A DNA stretch of 64,000 nucleotides from Psococerastis gibbosa. Taxonomy: Eukaryota > Arthropoda > Insecta > Psocodea > Psocidae. Under the pieces are notes generated by a model. The model saw only the letters and a list, made by a program, of their open reading frames with translations. It did not search any database and was not told the origin of the DNA. The stretch spans positions 37,471,419 through 37,535,418 of the forward strand of contig OZ020486.1 of NCBI GenBank assembly GCA_963971405.1. The letters are read 5' to 3'. Positions 22,971-30,594 of this stretch are shown piece after piece; within the stretch, counting starts at the first letter, position 1; each line of letters begins with the position of its first letter. A program made the position numbers and the translations under genes.

Positions 22971-23285
22971 CAGGGACGCCGAGTTTTAAAAATTCTGGGG
23001 GGGGGGGGCAAGAATTCGATACTCTGATGGAAAGTATTAAGAAAATAACTATAGTGCAGAAAACGTTGACCGACGTACACTCTTTCTATAAAATTATTGA
23101 CTGAAGCCTTTATATCAATAAGGTTTTGTGAATGCTCATGAATGCCATGGCATTAAGTCTCTCTGCGACTACGCGTGATTGCATGAAACTATATTAATTA
23201 ATAAACTGCACTAAGGGCTCTTTACTTCTGGAGGGGGGGGGGCAAGATGGACCGTGCCCCCCCCCCCCCCAAGTCGGCGTCCCTG
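22971..23285. mobile_element. hAT-like MITE immediately left of the Polinton
   Basis: Ends cagggacgccgagtt and aagtcggcgtccctg are inverted. A perfect 8-bp duplication agtgaagt flanks it (22963-22970, 23286-23293). It contains G and C runs. Its right duplication ends 7 bp before the Polinton target duplication. Confidence 0.9.
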
Positions 23286-23300
23286 AGTGAAGTGATTATA

Positions 23301-23306
23301 TATTAA
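23301..23306 (+). other. Polinton target-site duplication, left (tattaa)
   Basis: Identical to 37484-37489. Six-bp duplications are the rule for Maverick/Polinton integration. Confidence 0.95.
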
Positions 23307-23319
23307 AGTAGATATAAAA

Positions 23320-23809
23320 GGGGGTTCCTGGGACACTTTTAGGCCACTCTTGCTTTTTACCTCCGGGCATGGGGGTTCCTGGGACACTTTTAGGCCACTC
23401 TTGCTTTTTACCTCCGGGCATCATTATTGTTCTAATTGTACATTGTCAGCCTCCGGCTATCACTTATTTTATACTACTTCTATGCTAACCTTGTAGCCTA
23501 TAAAACCACAACACATCATATGACAGGGGGTTTCTGGGACACTTTTAGGCCACTCTTGCTTTCTACCTCCGGGCATCATTTATGTTCTTATTCTACGTTG
23601 TCAGCCTCCGGCTATCAATTATTTTATACTACTTATATGCTAACCTTGTAGCCTATAAAACCACAACACATCATATGACAGGGGGTTTCTGGGACACTTT
23701 TAGGCCACTCTTGCTTTCTACCTCCGGGCATCATTATTGTTCTTATTCTACGTTGTCAGCCTCCGGCTACCACTTATTTTATACTATACTTATATGCTAA
23801 CCTTGTAGC
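23320..23809 (+). repeat. 155-bp tandem repeat at the Polinton tip (left)
   Basis: Each unit begins gggggtttctgggacacttt (or ..ttcctggg..), includes tacctccgggcatcatt and cagcctccggctatca, and ends caacacatcatatgacag. Periods are 155 and 155, with a leading 51-bp stub. The right TIR has the mirror array. Open frames here (such as 23436-23651) are repeat translations, not genes. Confidence 0.9.
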
Positions 23810-23911
23810 CTTTCTTCTTCTTCCCTTCTCTTCTTCTTCTTCTTCTTCTTCTTCTTCACACAGTGTAAGGGGGTCGCCCCCTCCTGTTATCGGACATCAT
23901 TCTCATTGTTT

Positions 23912-24125
23912 AAATAAATAAATAAATAAGGACTTTTTGTTCTATTACTAAGCCAACCTAGCGGAGTTAGGGCTATAAAGCCCTCTCTTACACTCAACTA
24001 GGAAGGCCCGGGACCGCCTGCTTTACATGCCCTCCGAAGCATGACCAGAAAATGTAGCAAGTGTAGGACTCGAACCAACAACCTTTCGGGTGAAAGTTGG
24101 AGTCCGTACCACCACTCTACATGTC
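23912..24125 (-). mobile_element. tRNA-derived SINE inside the left TIR
   Basis: Minus-strand copy of the SINE family with box B (ggactcgaacc on +, inverse ggttcgagtcc). A perfect 14-bp duplication cattctcattgttt flanks it (23898-23911 and 24126-24139). The same insertion with the same duplication is in the right TIR. Confidence 0.92.
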
Positions 24126-24446
24126 CATTCTCATTGTTTCTTCTTCTTCTTCACGTAGCCTACATACCGTATTTCGGGCGATTTCGCCTCCGCAATGATT
24201 ATTTATTTGATTTACATCATTTCATAGTCTATGATTAAGATAATCTTTCACCTTCACCATTATTATTGAAGCAATAGTATGTTTCTTTCAACCATTGGTT
24301 TTTAATAATCATTATCTAATTATAAGCTTAAAACTAGTTATGTAATTAATAAAACAAAAACAGAAATATTTAAAGAAATTATTCATATATTTACATTTCA
24401 TATTATTGGTGTAGTTAACATAATACTTCAGTACATAATGAAATCT

Positions 24447-24752
24447 TCATTCTAGGATCTGTATGTTGACACTATTTTTTCCCCTATGGCTTGGAACGAT
24501 GAGATACATCTCAGCTCCTGGAGTGACTTTGCTTCCTTGAAAGGCTGACAGGTATAGTTGAGGTATAAAACACTCCACAACTTCTTTTTCCGGTCCTCGC
24601 AGTATCACTTTCACAGCTGGCCCATATTCTGTTTTGTCTATCTGCACTATTTTCAGTATTTGGTACTTAGCTCCAATCACCAGTTTTCGCATTGACATGG
24701 TGGGCCCGGCTTCTTGGTTGATGGCATTAACTTTATCACATAGAGATGCCAT
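24447..24752 (-). CDS. Small Polinton protein, possible OB-fold / ssDNA-binding-like (101 aa)
   Basis: Starts with ATG at 24752 and encodes 101 residues, mostly alternating beta-prone and polar: KYQILKIVQIDKTEYGPAVK then VILRGPEKEVVECFIPQLYL. The pattern (K)Y.I.K....T.YG..V.V.L......CF.P resembles short proteins I recall from other insect Polinton-like elements, and an OB-type fold is plausible; binding to DNA is inference. It is transcribed outward towards the left TIR. Its upstream block (24753-24830) is shared with the PolB promoter region, suggesting joint early expression. A 34-bp copy of its 5' end survives beside the right TIR (36542-36575). Confidence 0.6.
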   Translation of the reverse strand: MASLCDKVNAINQEAGPTMSMRKLVIGAKYQILKIVQIDKTEYGPAVKVILRGPEKEVVECFIPQLYLSAFQGSKVTPGAEMYLIVPSHRGKNSVNIQILE

Positions 24753-24835
24753 GTTCTAAGATTACACAAATTCACTTGTGAAGTTGGCGTAGTATTACTT
24801 GAATGAAGGTTTGGTCTCAACTAAGCCCCTCAACT
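24753..24835 (-). promoter_or_regulatory. Promoter-like block, copy 1 (upstream of the small gene)
   Basis: Reading on minus towards the ATG: cttcattcaagtaatac, then cacaagtgaatttgtg, then atcttagaac before ATG. The same arrangement precedes PolB (36246-36320) and is present again at 36480-36541. No canonical TATA box is obvious inside the block. Confidence 0.6.
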
Positions 24836-25155
24836 GAGATGAGGGTGTATATCAGGTAAAATCATGTTGTGAGGGCCACAGCCGGAGGGGGATAGTTAAG
24901 TAATTTCTCCATTGCACCATATTTGTTAATGTAGGAATCGTTTCTTAATGTTGATCTCTCATACACATCGGTGTATTATAGGCAGCTTACAACCTTAAAT
25001 CAAATGACTGATTTGTCCTTCTGTACCTAAGGCACTACATTTATGGTACCCCACCTAGTTCTAAATCGATTGTGTCTCATTATCTCTCTTTAATGACCAT
25101 AATTAACCGGGTTGTATATGTAACATGTGTGAAATAGCATCAGTTGCAATTGAAA
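24836..25155. promoter_or_regulatory. Divergent intergenic region in the Polinton
   Basis: 320 bp between the outward-facing small gene and the + strand ORF at 25156. No further repeat or motif is recognised. By position it should hold the promoter of the + strand pair. Confidence 0.4.
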
Positions 25156-25851
25156 ATGAAGGGTGTCTTGACCACATATTATCCACTTCGTGATGGACTA
25201 AGCATTATTGTTGGTTTGCAATTCAAAGCATCAGCATTCGAAGTATACATCATAGTTGGTGATAAGGATCATGAAATTATATTCAATATGATCGAATGGC
25301 AGTCATGGTGTGCAACATTACAATCCTTTCGTTTATATCTACATAAGAAAACAATGTGTGGAAATATGATATGGACTCCTAATTTCATCAAATCAAACCT
25401 GACGATGATGTTAACGAATGATAATGAATTGGAAATGAAGTCCTCATCATCACATATTAAACTATCTAAAATAAATATTGAGAACATACAAGCGTTGAAA
25501 GCAATTCTTCATATTGTTTGCCATGAGTTGGAAAAGAAGAAGAGGTTGGCTAATTTCCATCTAAAAAATATTATGGAAGAGATATTTATAGAGTTGGAAA
25601 CAGATGATGTTTCAATGGAAGCTCTTTTACAGTTTGCCCAATCTCCAGCTCCAATAGTAGCTACTATCGAGGATGTTCGCAGTAAACTATTGTGGAAGAA
25701 GCATCAAAATCAATCAAATCGTATGTATTTAGAAATTATAACCATCTATGAAAATGAGTTGTGCTATGAGATACTTAAGCGCTGGTTGGAGCGAGCTAAA
25801 GTCATTATCAATCAGACTGTTGAACACGATGGAACCGCTGGGGATAATTGA
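25156..25851 (+). CDS. Uncharacterised Polinton ORF (231 aa)
   Basis: The first ATG of the open frame is at 25156; upstream in-frame codons are TTG, which I do not take as the start. The protein begins MKGVLTTYYPLRDGLSIIVG, then SAFEVYIIVGDKDHEIIFNM and EWQSWCATLQSF. The N-terminal half is beta-rich; the C-terminal half is helical and charged (LKNIMEEIFIELETDD, LCYEILKRWLERAKV). I do not recognise a domain. It overlaps the next ORF by 23 bp in another frame, so the two are probably co-expressed. No signal peptide or membrane segment is seen. An accessory or early function is only a guess. Confidence 0.65.
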   Translation: MKGVLTTYYPLRDGLSIIVGLQFKASAFEVYIIVGDKDHEIIFNMIEWQSWCATLQSFRLYLHKKTMCGNMIWTPNFIKSNLTMMLTNDNELEMKSSSSHIKLSKINIENIQALKAILHIVCHELEKKKRLANFHLKNIMEEIFIELETDDVSMEALLQFAQSPAPIVATIEDVRSKLLWKKHQNQSNRMYLEIITIYENELCYEILKRWLERAKVIINQTVEHDGTAGDN

Positions 25852-26320
25852 GTTTCAAGGTTTCAAAGATAATGAAAATAATTTCATCATCAAAGAATTG
25901 GCTATGGGCCCTGCATGCAAGAACCAGTATGAACATTGGTTTTTCCGTCCACCCTTTCCATTCACCAATCTTACAAATCAAGTAAAAAGCAACAACACAT
26001 GGTGCACAAATAATCTCCATAAGCTTCGTTGGGAAGAGGGGAACGTGGACTACATTCATTTAAAGAATATTTTACTAGAGTTTGCTAACCAATATGTTAG
26101 AATTGCTACTAAAGGAAAGGAGAAACAAGTTTGGCTTGCAGGAATACTAGAATGTGTTGTGTATGACTTGGACTCTGTGCTTCTGAGGAGTTTTGAGAAG
26201 TTACCTCATCTAGAAGCTAAGAAATGTATTCATACAGGAAACTGTGCAATGATCAATTTGAGGAAACTACAGAAATGGTTTCAAGATGTCAATTGTTTAA
26301 TTGATGATGATGTTGATTAA
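25829..26320 (+). CDS. Uncharacterised Polinton ORF with weak nuclease-like pattern (163 aa)
   Basis: I chose the ATG at 25829 rather than the upstream in-frame ATG at 25748, because the conserved-looking start is MEPLGIIEFQGFKDNENNFI. It continues with IIKELAMG, HWFFRPPFPFTNLT, NLHKLRWEEGNVDY, GKEKQVWLAGI and C(I)HTGNCAMINLRKLQKWF. I recall a family of uncharacterised proteins in arthropod mobile elements with D.QGF....F..KELA, F.PP, W.......W.(D/E)G and YVKG..K..WL. That layout resembles DEDD-type RNase H-fold exonucleases, but the first acidic position here is E and YVKG reads ATKG, so activity is doubtful. 3' end: stop at 26318-26320, facing the integrase stop 13 bp away. Confidence 0.6.
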   Translation: MEPLGIIEFQGFKDNENNFIIKELAMGPACKNQYEHWFFRPPFPFTNLTNQVKSNNTWCTNNLHKLRWEEGNVDYIHLKNILLEFANQYVRIATKGKEKQVWLAGILECVVYDLDSVLLRSFEKLPHLEAKKCIHTGNCAMINLRKLQKWFQDVNCLIDDDVD

Positions 26321-26333
26321 AATAAAGTTATGT

Positions 26334-27248
26334 TTATAAAATTTCCGTTTTATTAATCCATGTAGGTTTCGGGAAACCAAGCCACTTCACATACAATTTA
26401 TCCTTAGACTTTTTCAACACTTTCTCCACCAAATATACATCTGTGTGCTTGGTTTTCTGCAACTCTTCCATATACCACGACCCTAATATAGGTTCACCAT
26501 CCATAGCCTCAAGGAGATAGGTAGTAGGTCGAGTAGGTTGTACAAGACGCACACGAAATACTTCTGTAGACCAGTTCGGTTGGTAACCCTTCTCAAATAA
26601 GGCTTTCTGCTTGCTGATTCTGACGGGATCACCCTCTCGAAATTTCTGTTTGGTACTACCTTTCTCATCAACAGCTCTATACATAGATAATAATTTTGCT
26701 TCATGTTCTTCTCCCACATCGGCAGGACACATCTTAATGGTCCTATGCTTCGTAGTGTTGTATTGTTGCACTAAGCGAGGTACTAAATGTAACCACTTAT
26801 AACCACCCTGCAAGCTGAATTCCTTCCACATTCGATTTTTCAGAGTGCGATTCCAACGTTCAATAATTGAAGCTTTCAGTGTAGAATAAGTAGCATAATG
26901 ATTAATGTTATATTGTTTTAGAATACATTTCATTTGTATATTGAAAAATTCCAGTCCCATATCTGTCTGAAGGTGGGCAGGAGCTTGAGGAGCTCTATCG
27001 AGAATTTTTACAAAAGCTTCAGTTACATCCTTCATAGATTTAGTTTTAACTGCTTCTGCATAGCCGAACTTTGTGAATGCATTTATCACTGTTAGAATAT
27101 ATTTATATCCTTTATTAATCCTTGAATATGGAATCATTTCCACCAGATCTGCTTGCCATAAATCATGCATTCCTTTAACAGTCACATGGCGTCGGGGATA
27201 ATTCCGTCGAGCAGGTCGATGAATTTCATCAACCAAAGCTTGTTTCAT
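26334..27248 (-). CDS. INT: Polinton integrase, rve fold with C-terminal chromodomain (304 aa)
   Basis: Catalyses strand transfer of the element ends into host DNA. The retroviral-type (rve) core shows the DDE triad: D34 in WQADLVEM, D96 in HLQTDMGLEFFN and E130 in KASIIERWNRTLK. It is followed by an SH3-like segment (KFREGDPVRISKQK) and a chromodomain-like end (YLVEKVLKKSKDKLYVKWLG), as in many Polintons; chromodomains bind methylated histone tails. No clear N-terminal HHCC zinc finger is present in this ORF. The start codon overlaps the stop of the upstream ORF as ATGA, so the pair may be translated from one mRNA. All catalytic residues are intact. Confidence 0.95.
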   Translation of the reverse strand: MKQALVDEIHRPARRNYPRRHVTVKGMHDLWQADLVEMIPYSRINKGYKYILTVINAFTKFGYAEAVKTKSMKDVTEAFVKILDRAPQAPAHLQTDMGLEFFNIQMKCILKQYNINHYATYSTLKASIIERWNRTLKNRMWKEFSLQGGYKWLHLVPRLVQQYNTTKHRTIKMCPADVGEEHEAKLLSMYRAVDEKGSTKQKFREGDPVRISKQKALFEKGYQPNWSTEVFRVRLVQPTRPTTYLLEAMDGEPILGSWYMEELQKTKHTDVYLVEKVLKKSKDKLYVKWLGFPKPTWINKTEIL

Positions 27249-27946
27249 TGAATAATAATATTTGCTTCTCGCAATTCGTTGATAATATTAATGATTTCGT
27301 TTTGATGGCTTGTATGTCCTGCGGCATGTGATGCATTAAGTAAGCGTAATCGTTCAACTAATTCATTTGGATCATTCCAATATTGATATTCACCACCAGA
27401 TTTTATTCCAAAAAGCGGTTTAACAATATTTTTATATTTATAACGTTGACTGCTCCTAAGACGACCACTAGTGGTTAAATGAGCTCCAGTTCTTTCCAAT
27501 ATATCTTTATAGGCTTGTAAATCTTCCAAAGTATAGTTTTCAGGTTTGTTCAATGTTAATAATTGATACAAACCCAATGTGCCTTGCCATGTTTTATCTT
27601 CGATTGTGATCGAATCATCATCAGCATTAAAATGTACAGGGTATGAACCCAGCATAAATACACCTTCATTACTTCGTGTTACTCCATAGTATGTATCAAT
27701 GGTTTTCCTATTATATTGATTAGGCATTAATAAGTCTAAATATTTGCTAACTCCAGGTTTATGAATTGCTCTTGCTATCGCTGTTTGTTTGTTCAGCTCA
27801 ATTAATTCTTGTAGAGGTTTCAAGACAGGTTTTAACTTCCGCTCTTGCTGAGAAGCCTCATTGTGTAGATCACGTTTAAGATTAAGGTACTTTTGTTGCA
27901 GAGCTTTGCGTATGTTGATAATATTCTTGATAACTTTGGTATCCAT
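27245..27946 (-). CDS. Uncharacterised protein immediately upstream of integrase (233 aa)
   Basis: Starts MDTKVIKNIINIRKALQQKY with a helical, basic N-terminal half (coiled-coil-prone, to about residue 60), then ISKY-like core PGVSKYLDLLMPNQYNRKTI, a beta segment FMLGSYPVHFNADDDSITIE, and a conserved-looking tail NDPNELVERLRLLNASHAAG ... IINELREANIIIQ. Very similar tails recur, as I remember, in uncharacterised proteins next to Polinton integrases in arthropods, so it looks like a lineage-wide Polinton protein of unknown role. It overlaps the integrase start by four bases (ATGA). It could be an integration cofactor or a virion protein; neither is shown. Confidence 0.75.
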   Translation of the reverse strand: MDTKVIKNIINIRKALQQKYLNLKRDLHNEASQQERKLKPVLKPLQELIELNKQTAIARAIHKPGVSKYLDLLMPNQYNRKTIDTYYGVTRSNEGVFMLGSYPVHFNADDDSITIEDKTWQGTLGLYQLLTLNKPENYTLEDLQAYKDILERTGAHLTTSGRLRSSQRYKYKNIVKPLFGIKSGGEYQYWNDPNELVERLRLLNASHAAGHTSHQNEIINIINELREANIIIQ

Positions 27947-27993
27947 ATCTACTACACCGTGTTATAGTCGAATGAATAATGATGAGTTACGTG

Positions 27994-28752
27994 TTAAGCA
28001 GAGTTATTTATATCTTTGAAATAGTGATCGAATCCCTGCCGATATCGTCCATCATTTAATCCAAAATCTTTTGCAATAACTAGGAATGTATGTGACTCTT
28101 TCCATGCTTCCGCACAGAGTTTCATGAATGTCGCTAAATTCATATCTCCCGCAACATGGTCTCTATACACATTCTTTATATTAAGCAAATCCTGTTTGAA
28201 TAATACGATAAAATTCAAATTATCTCGCAGCAAATGTTTCGGAATGGAGGTATAGGTCTGAGTGAGATAGAAGCAATCAACCCCTTTATGACGACCCATA
28301 GAGTAGACATTTCGAATTTCCCCTTGAGATTCACATGAAACATCATCGAATATTAGCACAGAGTTAGGTTTGATGTCAGAGAGTGGTGTAACTGAATCGC
28401 CTGACCCTGTAAAAGTCATCCCACGAATAGAATTGATATTTTTCTCAAGCTGCTGGTATTTATGTTGAAACAATGTCTTGCAGAATAAGTACACATTTTC
28501 AAATCGTAGACCAAACGGATGATATATCATGCTGCATAGTAGGCTTGTTTTACCACAACCTGATGGACCGCAGATTGTACCACGAATCGATGCAGGAAGT
28601 AAAGGCCCATTCTTTCTATTACTCCGTACATTTTCATCTTCTTGACTTAGAATCACACTGAACTTATGTCTTTGTGGTACAAGCTTCATTATATGAGTGA
28701 TTAAAAAAGCTATAAATACCACTGTATATACAAACATTTTACTCATTCGCAT
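27994..28752 (-). CDS. ATP: A32/FtsK-HerA-type DNA-packaging ATPase (252 aa, or 231 aa from second start)
   Basis: Motor that pumps DNA into capsids in related viruses. Walker A is GPSGCGKTS (residues 62-70), Walker B is VLIFDDVS (about 132-139), and the downstream sensor strand ends YLTQTY (162-167). HKFSVIL before the P-loop region is usual. The first ATG (28752) adds a hydrophobic helix (FVYTVVFIAFLIT, residues 7-19), which is not typical for this family; the ATG at 28689 gives MKLVPQRHKFS and leaves 75 bp to the divergent PLA2-like gene instead of 12 bp. I consider the shorter form more likely. Confidence 0.93.
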   Translation of the reverse strand: MRMSKMFVYTVVFIAFLITHIMKLVPQRHKFSVILSQEDENVRSNRKNGPLLPASIRGTICGPSGCGKTSLLCSMIYHPFGLRFENVYLFCKTLFQHKYQQLEKNINSIRGMTFTGSGDSVTPLSDIKPNSVLIFDDVSCESQGEIRNVYSMGRHKGVDCFYLTQTYTSIPKHLLRDNLNFIVLFKQDLLNIKNVYRDHVAGDMNLATFMKLCAEAWKESHTFLVIAKDFGLNDGRYRQGFDHYFKDINNSA

Positions 28753-28764
28753 TTGAGAATACCT

Positions 28765-29484
28765 ATGTTGAACAACATAATTAATAAGTTACCAATTGAA
28801 GCACATATCCCCGGCTATCAATTTTGCGGACCAGGCACTAAGTTAGAAAAACGATTACTTCGTGGAGATCGAGGGAGAAACAAACTTGATCAAGCTTGTC
28901 GTGAACATGATATAGCCTATTCACAATCATCAGATATAACTAGTCGACACGTGGCTGATAAAAATTTGGCAGATCAAGCGTGGCAACGTGTAAAAGCAAA
29001 AGATTCGTCTGTAGGGGAAAAAATCGTTGCTTTAGGTGTAGCAGCTGCAATGAAAGTTAAACGAAAGCTGGGATTTGGGTTGAAGCGGAAAGTGTCTTTC
29101 AGATCACTATTGACTTCAGCTAAGAAAGCGATAAAGCTTACAAAACCACCCACTGTGGCGGATGCAATCAAGATCGCATATAAATCTGTGAAAAATTTAA
29201 AGGGAGATAAAAGGAAACCTCCTCGAATCATACCTATTGCCAAGACAGGTGGTATATTACCACTTATCCCGATATTTGCGGGGCTTTCTGCCCTAGGTGC
29301 TCTCTCTGGTGGTGCTGCAGGAATTGCATCGGCTGCTAATAAAGCCCATAGTGCACAGAAAAAGTATGAAGAAATGAAACGTCATAATCAAACTATGGAA
29401 TCTATAGCCATTGGAAAAGGCTTATATTTAGCACCATACAAGAATGGGAGTGGACTCTACTTACATCCTTATTCAAAAAACTAA
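28765..29484 (+). CDS. PLA2-like minor virion protein (239 aa)
   Basis: ATG at 28765 (upstream codons are non-ATG). Near the N-terminus: GYQFCGPGTKLEKRL (C21-G22-P23-G24), the calcium-loop-like pattern, and ACREHDIAYS (H48, D49), the catalytic His-Asp pair of phospholipase A2 domains as in parvovirus VP1 and in adintovirus/Polinton proteins. The middle is basic (MKVKRKLGFGLKRK). A hydrophobic, glycine/alanine-rich helix (LIPIFAGLSALGALSGGAAG, about residues 168-187) could insert in membranes. The end repeats a motif, GLYLAPYKNGSGLYLHPY, as in minor capsid proteins of this group. Likely role: endosomal membrane passage of virions. Intact. Confidence 0.85.
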   Translation: MLNNIINKLPIEAHIPGYQFCGPGTKLEKRLLRGDRGRNKLDQACREHDIAYSQSSDITSRHVADKNLADQAWQRVKAKDSSVGEKIVALGVAAAMKVKRKLGFGLKRKVSFRSLLTSAKKAIKLTKPPTVADAIKIAYKSVKNLKGDKRKPPRIIPIAKTGGILPLIPIFAGLSALGALSGGAAGIASAANKAHSAQKKYEEMKRHNQTMESIAIGKGLYLAPYKNGSGLYLHPYSKN

Positions 29485-29489
29485 GTTGC

Positions 29490-29870
29490 ATGCCTCGGAA
29501 CCGTCCACTGACTAATGTGGAACTTATAAAATTCGCCGCTAATGTTCCTCATTTTCGTGGTGTGTTCATGCGAAATGCACTACCTCACATACCATGGCAA
29601 CATTATGAAGCTGGAATAATTAATTTAGATGATGCTATGGGACCCGGCACACATTGGGTTGCTTACCGCAAGATTAGAAACCAAGTTATATACTTCGATA
29701 GCTTTGGAGACTTGAAACCACCTTTAGAATTGAAACAATATTTTCACAACTGTGCAATATACTACAACTATCAATCATATCAAACCTATTCAACATCAAA
29801 TTGTGGGCAGTTATGCCTAAAATGTCTCTACATGAAAGATCCATTTTCCATGATATTAAAAGTTATATAA
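29490..29870 (+). CDS. PRO: Adenain-like cysteine protease (126 aa)
   Basis: Ulp1/adenain fold protease that would mature capsid proteins. The catalytic triad can be placed at H55 (GTHWVAYRK), D70 (VIYFDSFGD) and C105 (STSNCGQLCLKCL), with Q98 as candidate oxyanion residue. The length is compact, as in Polinton proteases (adenovirus adenain is about 200 aa). It starts 5 bp after the PLA2-like stop and is followed 28 bp later by the minor capsid gene, so it belongs to the + strand virion gene cluster. Confidence 0.93.
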   Translation: MPRNRPLTNVELIKFAANVPHFRGVFMRNALPHIPWQHYEAGIINLDDAMGPGTHWVAYRKIRNQVIYFDSFGDLKPPLELKQYFHNCAIYYNYQSYQTYSTSNCGQLCLKCLYMKDPFSMILKVI

Positions 29871-29898
29871 GCTATGCATATGTTTGATTTATTATATT

Positions 29899-30594
29899 AT
29901 GTCGCTAACATTGACACTAAGTGGTAACAAGTCATTCCTAGGTAGCAATTACTTCCCTCCAATTATACTTGAAGGTGTATGGGAAATCGGCTTGCTTGAC
30001 CTTGAAACATATAATTCAATACCTAATCTCTCAAAGGGTGTGATTAAAATTATAAACGATTCAAAACCTCTGGAGGCTACAATAATTGAATTACCAATAG
30101 GATCTTACGAATTATCAGACATAGCTAAATATATAAATGAAGAGTGGGGTACTGAAATCGTATCGATAAGCGCGAATCGGAACACCATGCATTCCGTAGT
30201 TTGGATAATACTTGATGGCTTCACGATTGAAGTAAATGAAGAACTAGGATACCTGCTAGGCTTTGGTTATGATGGGGTGACATTTCTCACAAGTGGAATA
30301 TATAAATCAACAGATAGCATTAAAATATCTAAAGTCAATGCAATTCGAATTAATTGTAATATTACAAGAGGATCATATTTGAATGGTAGACCATCACATG
30401 CTGTTCATGAATTTTATCCTAATGTACCACCTGGTTATCGGATTGTTGAAGCACCACATACAATCGTCTACCATGCTATAAATACAAATATACTTACAAG
30501 TCTAACATTAGACATTGTCGATCAAGACAACAACACGGTCGATTTCCGAGGGGAAACTATTACTTTACGTCTTCATTTACGTAAACAATCATGA
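29899..30594 (+). CDS. Minor capsid (penton-type, jelly-roll) protein (231 aa)
   Basis: ATG at 29899 (the in-frame TTG at 29884 was not used). It begins MSLTLTLSGNKSFLGSNYFP and then IILEGVWEIGLLDLETYNSI, LPIGSYELSDIAKYI, and ends with FYPNVPPGYRIVEAP ... VDFRGETITLRLHLR. This S-x-N-x-F-P-P / Y-N-S-I-P / P.GSYE..DI / FRG..I.(L/V)RLHL series is what I know from adintovirus/Polinton pentons. Forms capsid vertices. Its stop overlaps the next ATG (ATGA at 30591-30594). Confidence 0.85.
   Translation: MSLTLTLSGNKSFLGSNYFPPIILEGVWEIGLLDLETYNSIPNLSKGVIKIINDSKPLEATIIELPIGSYELSDIAKYINEEWGTEIVSISANRNTMHSVVWIILDGFTIEVNEELGYLLGFGYDGVTFLTSGIYKSTDSIKISKVNAIRINCNITRGSYLNGRPSHAVHEFYPNVPPGYRIVEAPHTIVYHAINTNILTSLTLDIVDQDNNTVDFRGETITLRLHLRKQS

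Larger units (their letters stand above)
23307..24228 (+). repeat. Polinton left terminal inverted repeat (922 bp)
   Basis: Pairs with 36576-37483. Order from the tip: a 51-bp partial unit, three copies of a 155-bp tandem unit starting at 23371, 23526 and 23681 (the last incomplete), a ttc microsatellite (23812-23856), a SINE on minus (23912-24125), and a unique end atttcatagt. Few substitutions separate the arms; the length difference of 14 bp comes mainly from the microsatellite and tail tracts. Confidence 0.95.

Noticed and set aside
23436-23800. Two near-identical ORFs of about 71 aa in the left TIR and mirror ORFs on the right
   Set aside because: They are frames within the 155-bp tandem repeat; the similarity follows from the DNA repeat, with no protein-type conservation.
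23307-24228. TIRs considered as LTRs of a retroelement
   Set aside because: They are inverted, not direct, and the element encodes a protein-primed DNA polymerase and capsid proteins.
24041-24238. Cysteine-containing ORF starting MTRKCSKCRTRTNN, also at 36554-36763
   Set aside because: It is a translation of the SINE in the TIR; the same frame appears in other SINE copies (for example 40116-40448) outside the Polinton.
25144-25155. Upstream TTG start for the 231-aa Polinton ORF (and TTG starts at 28753 and 29884)
   Set aside because: Non-ATG starts are unlikely in an animal nuclear element, and good ATGs follow within 12-15 bases.
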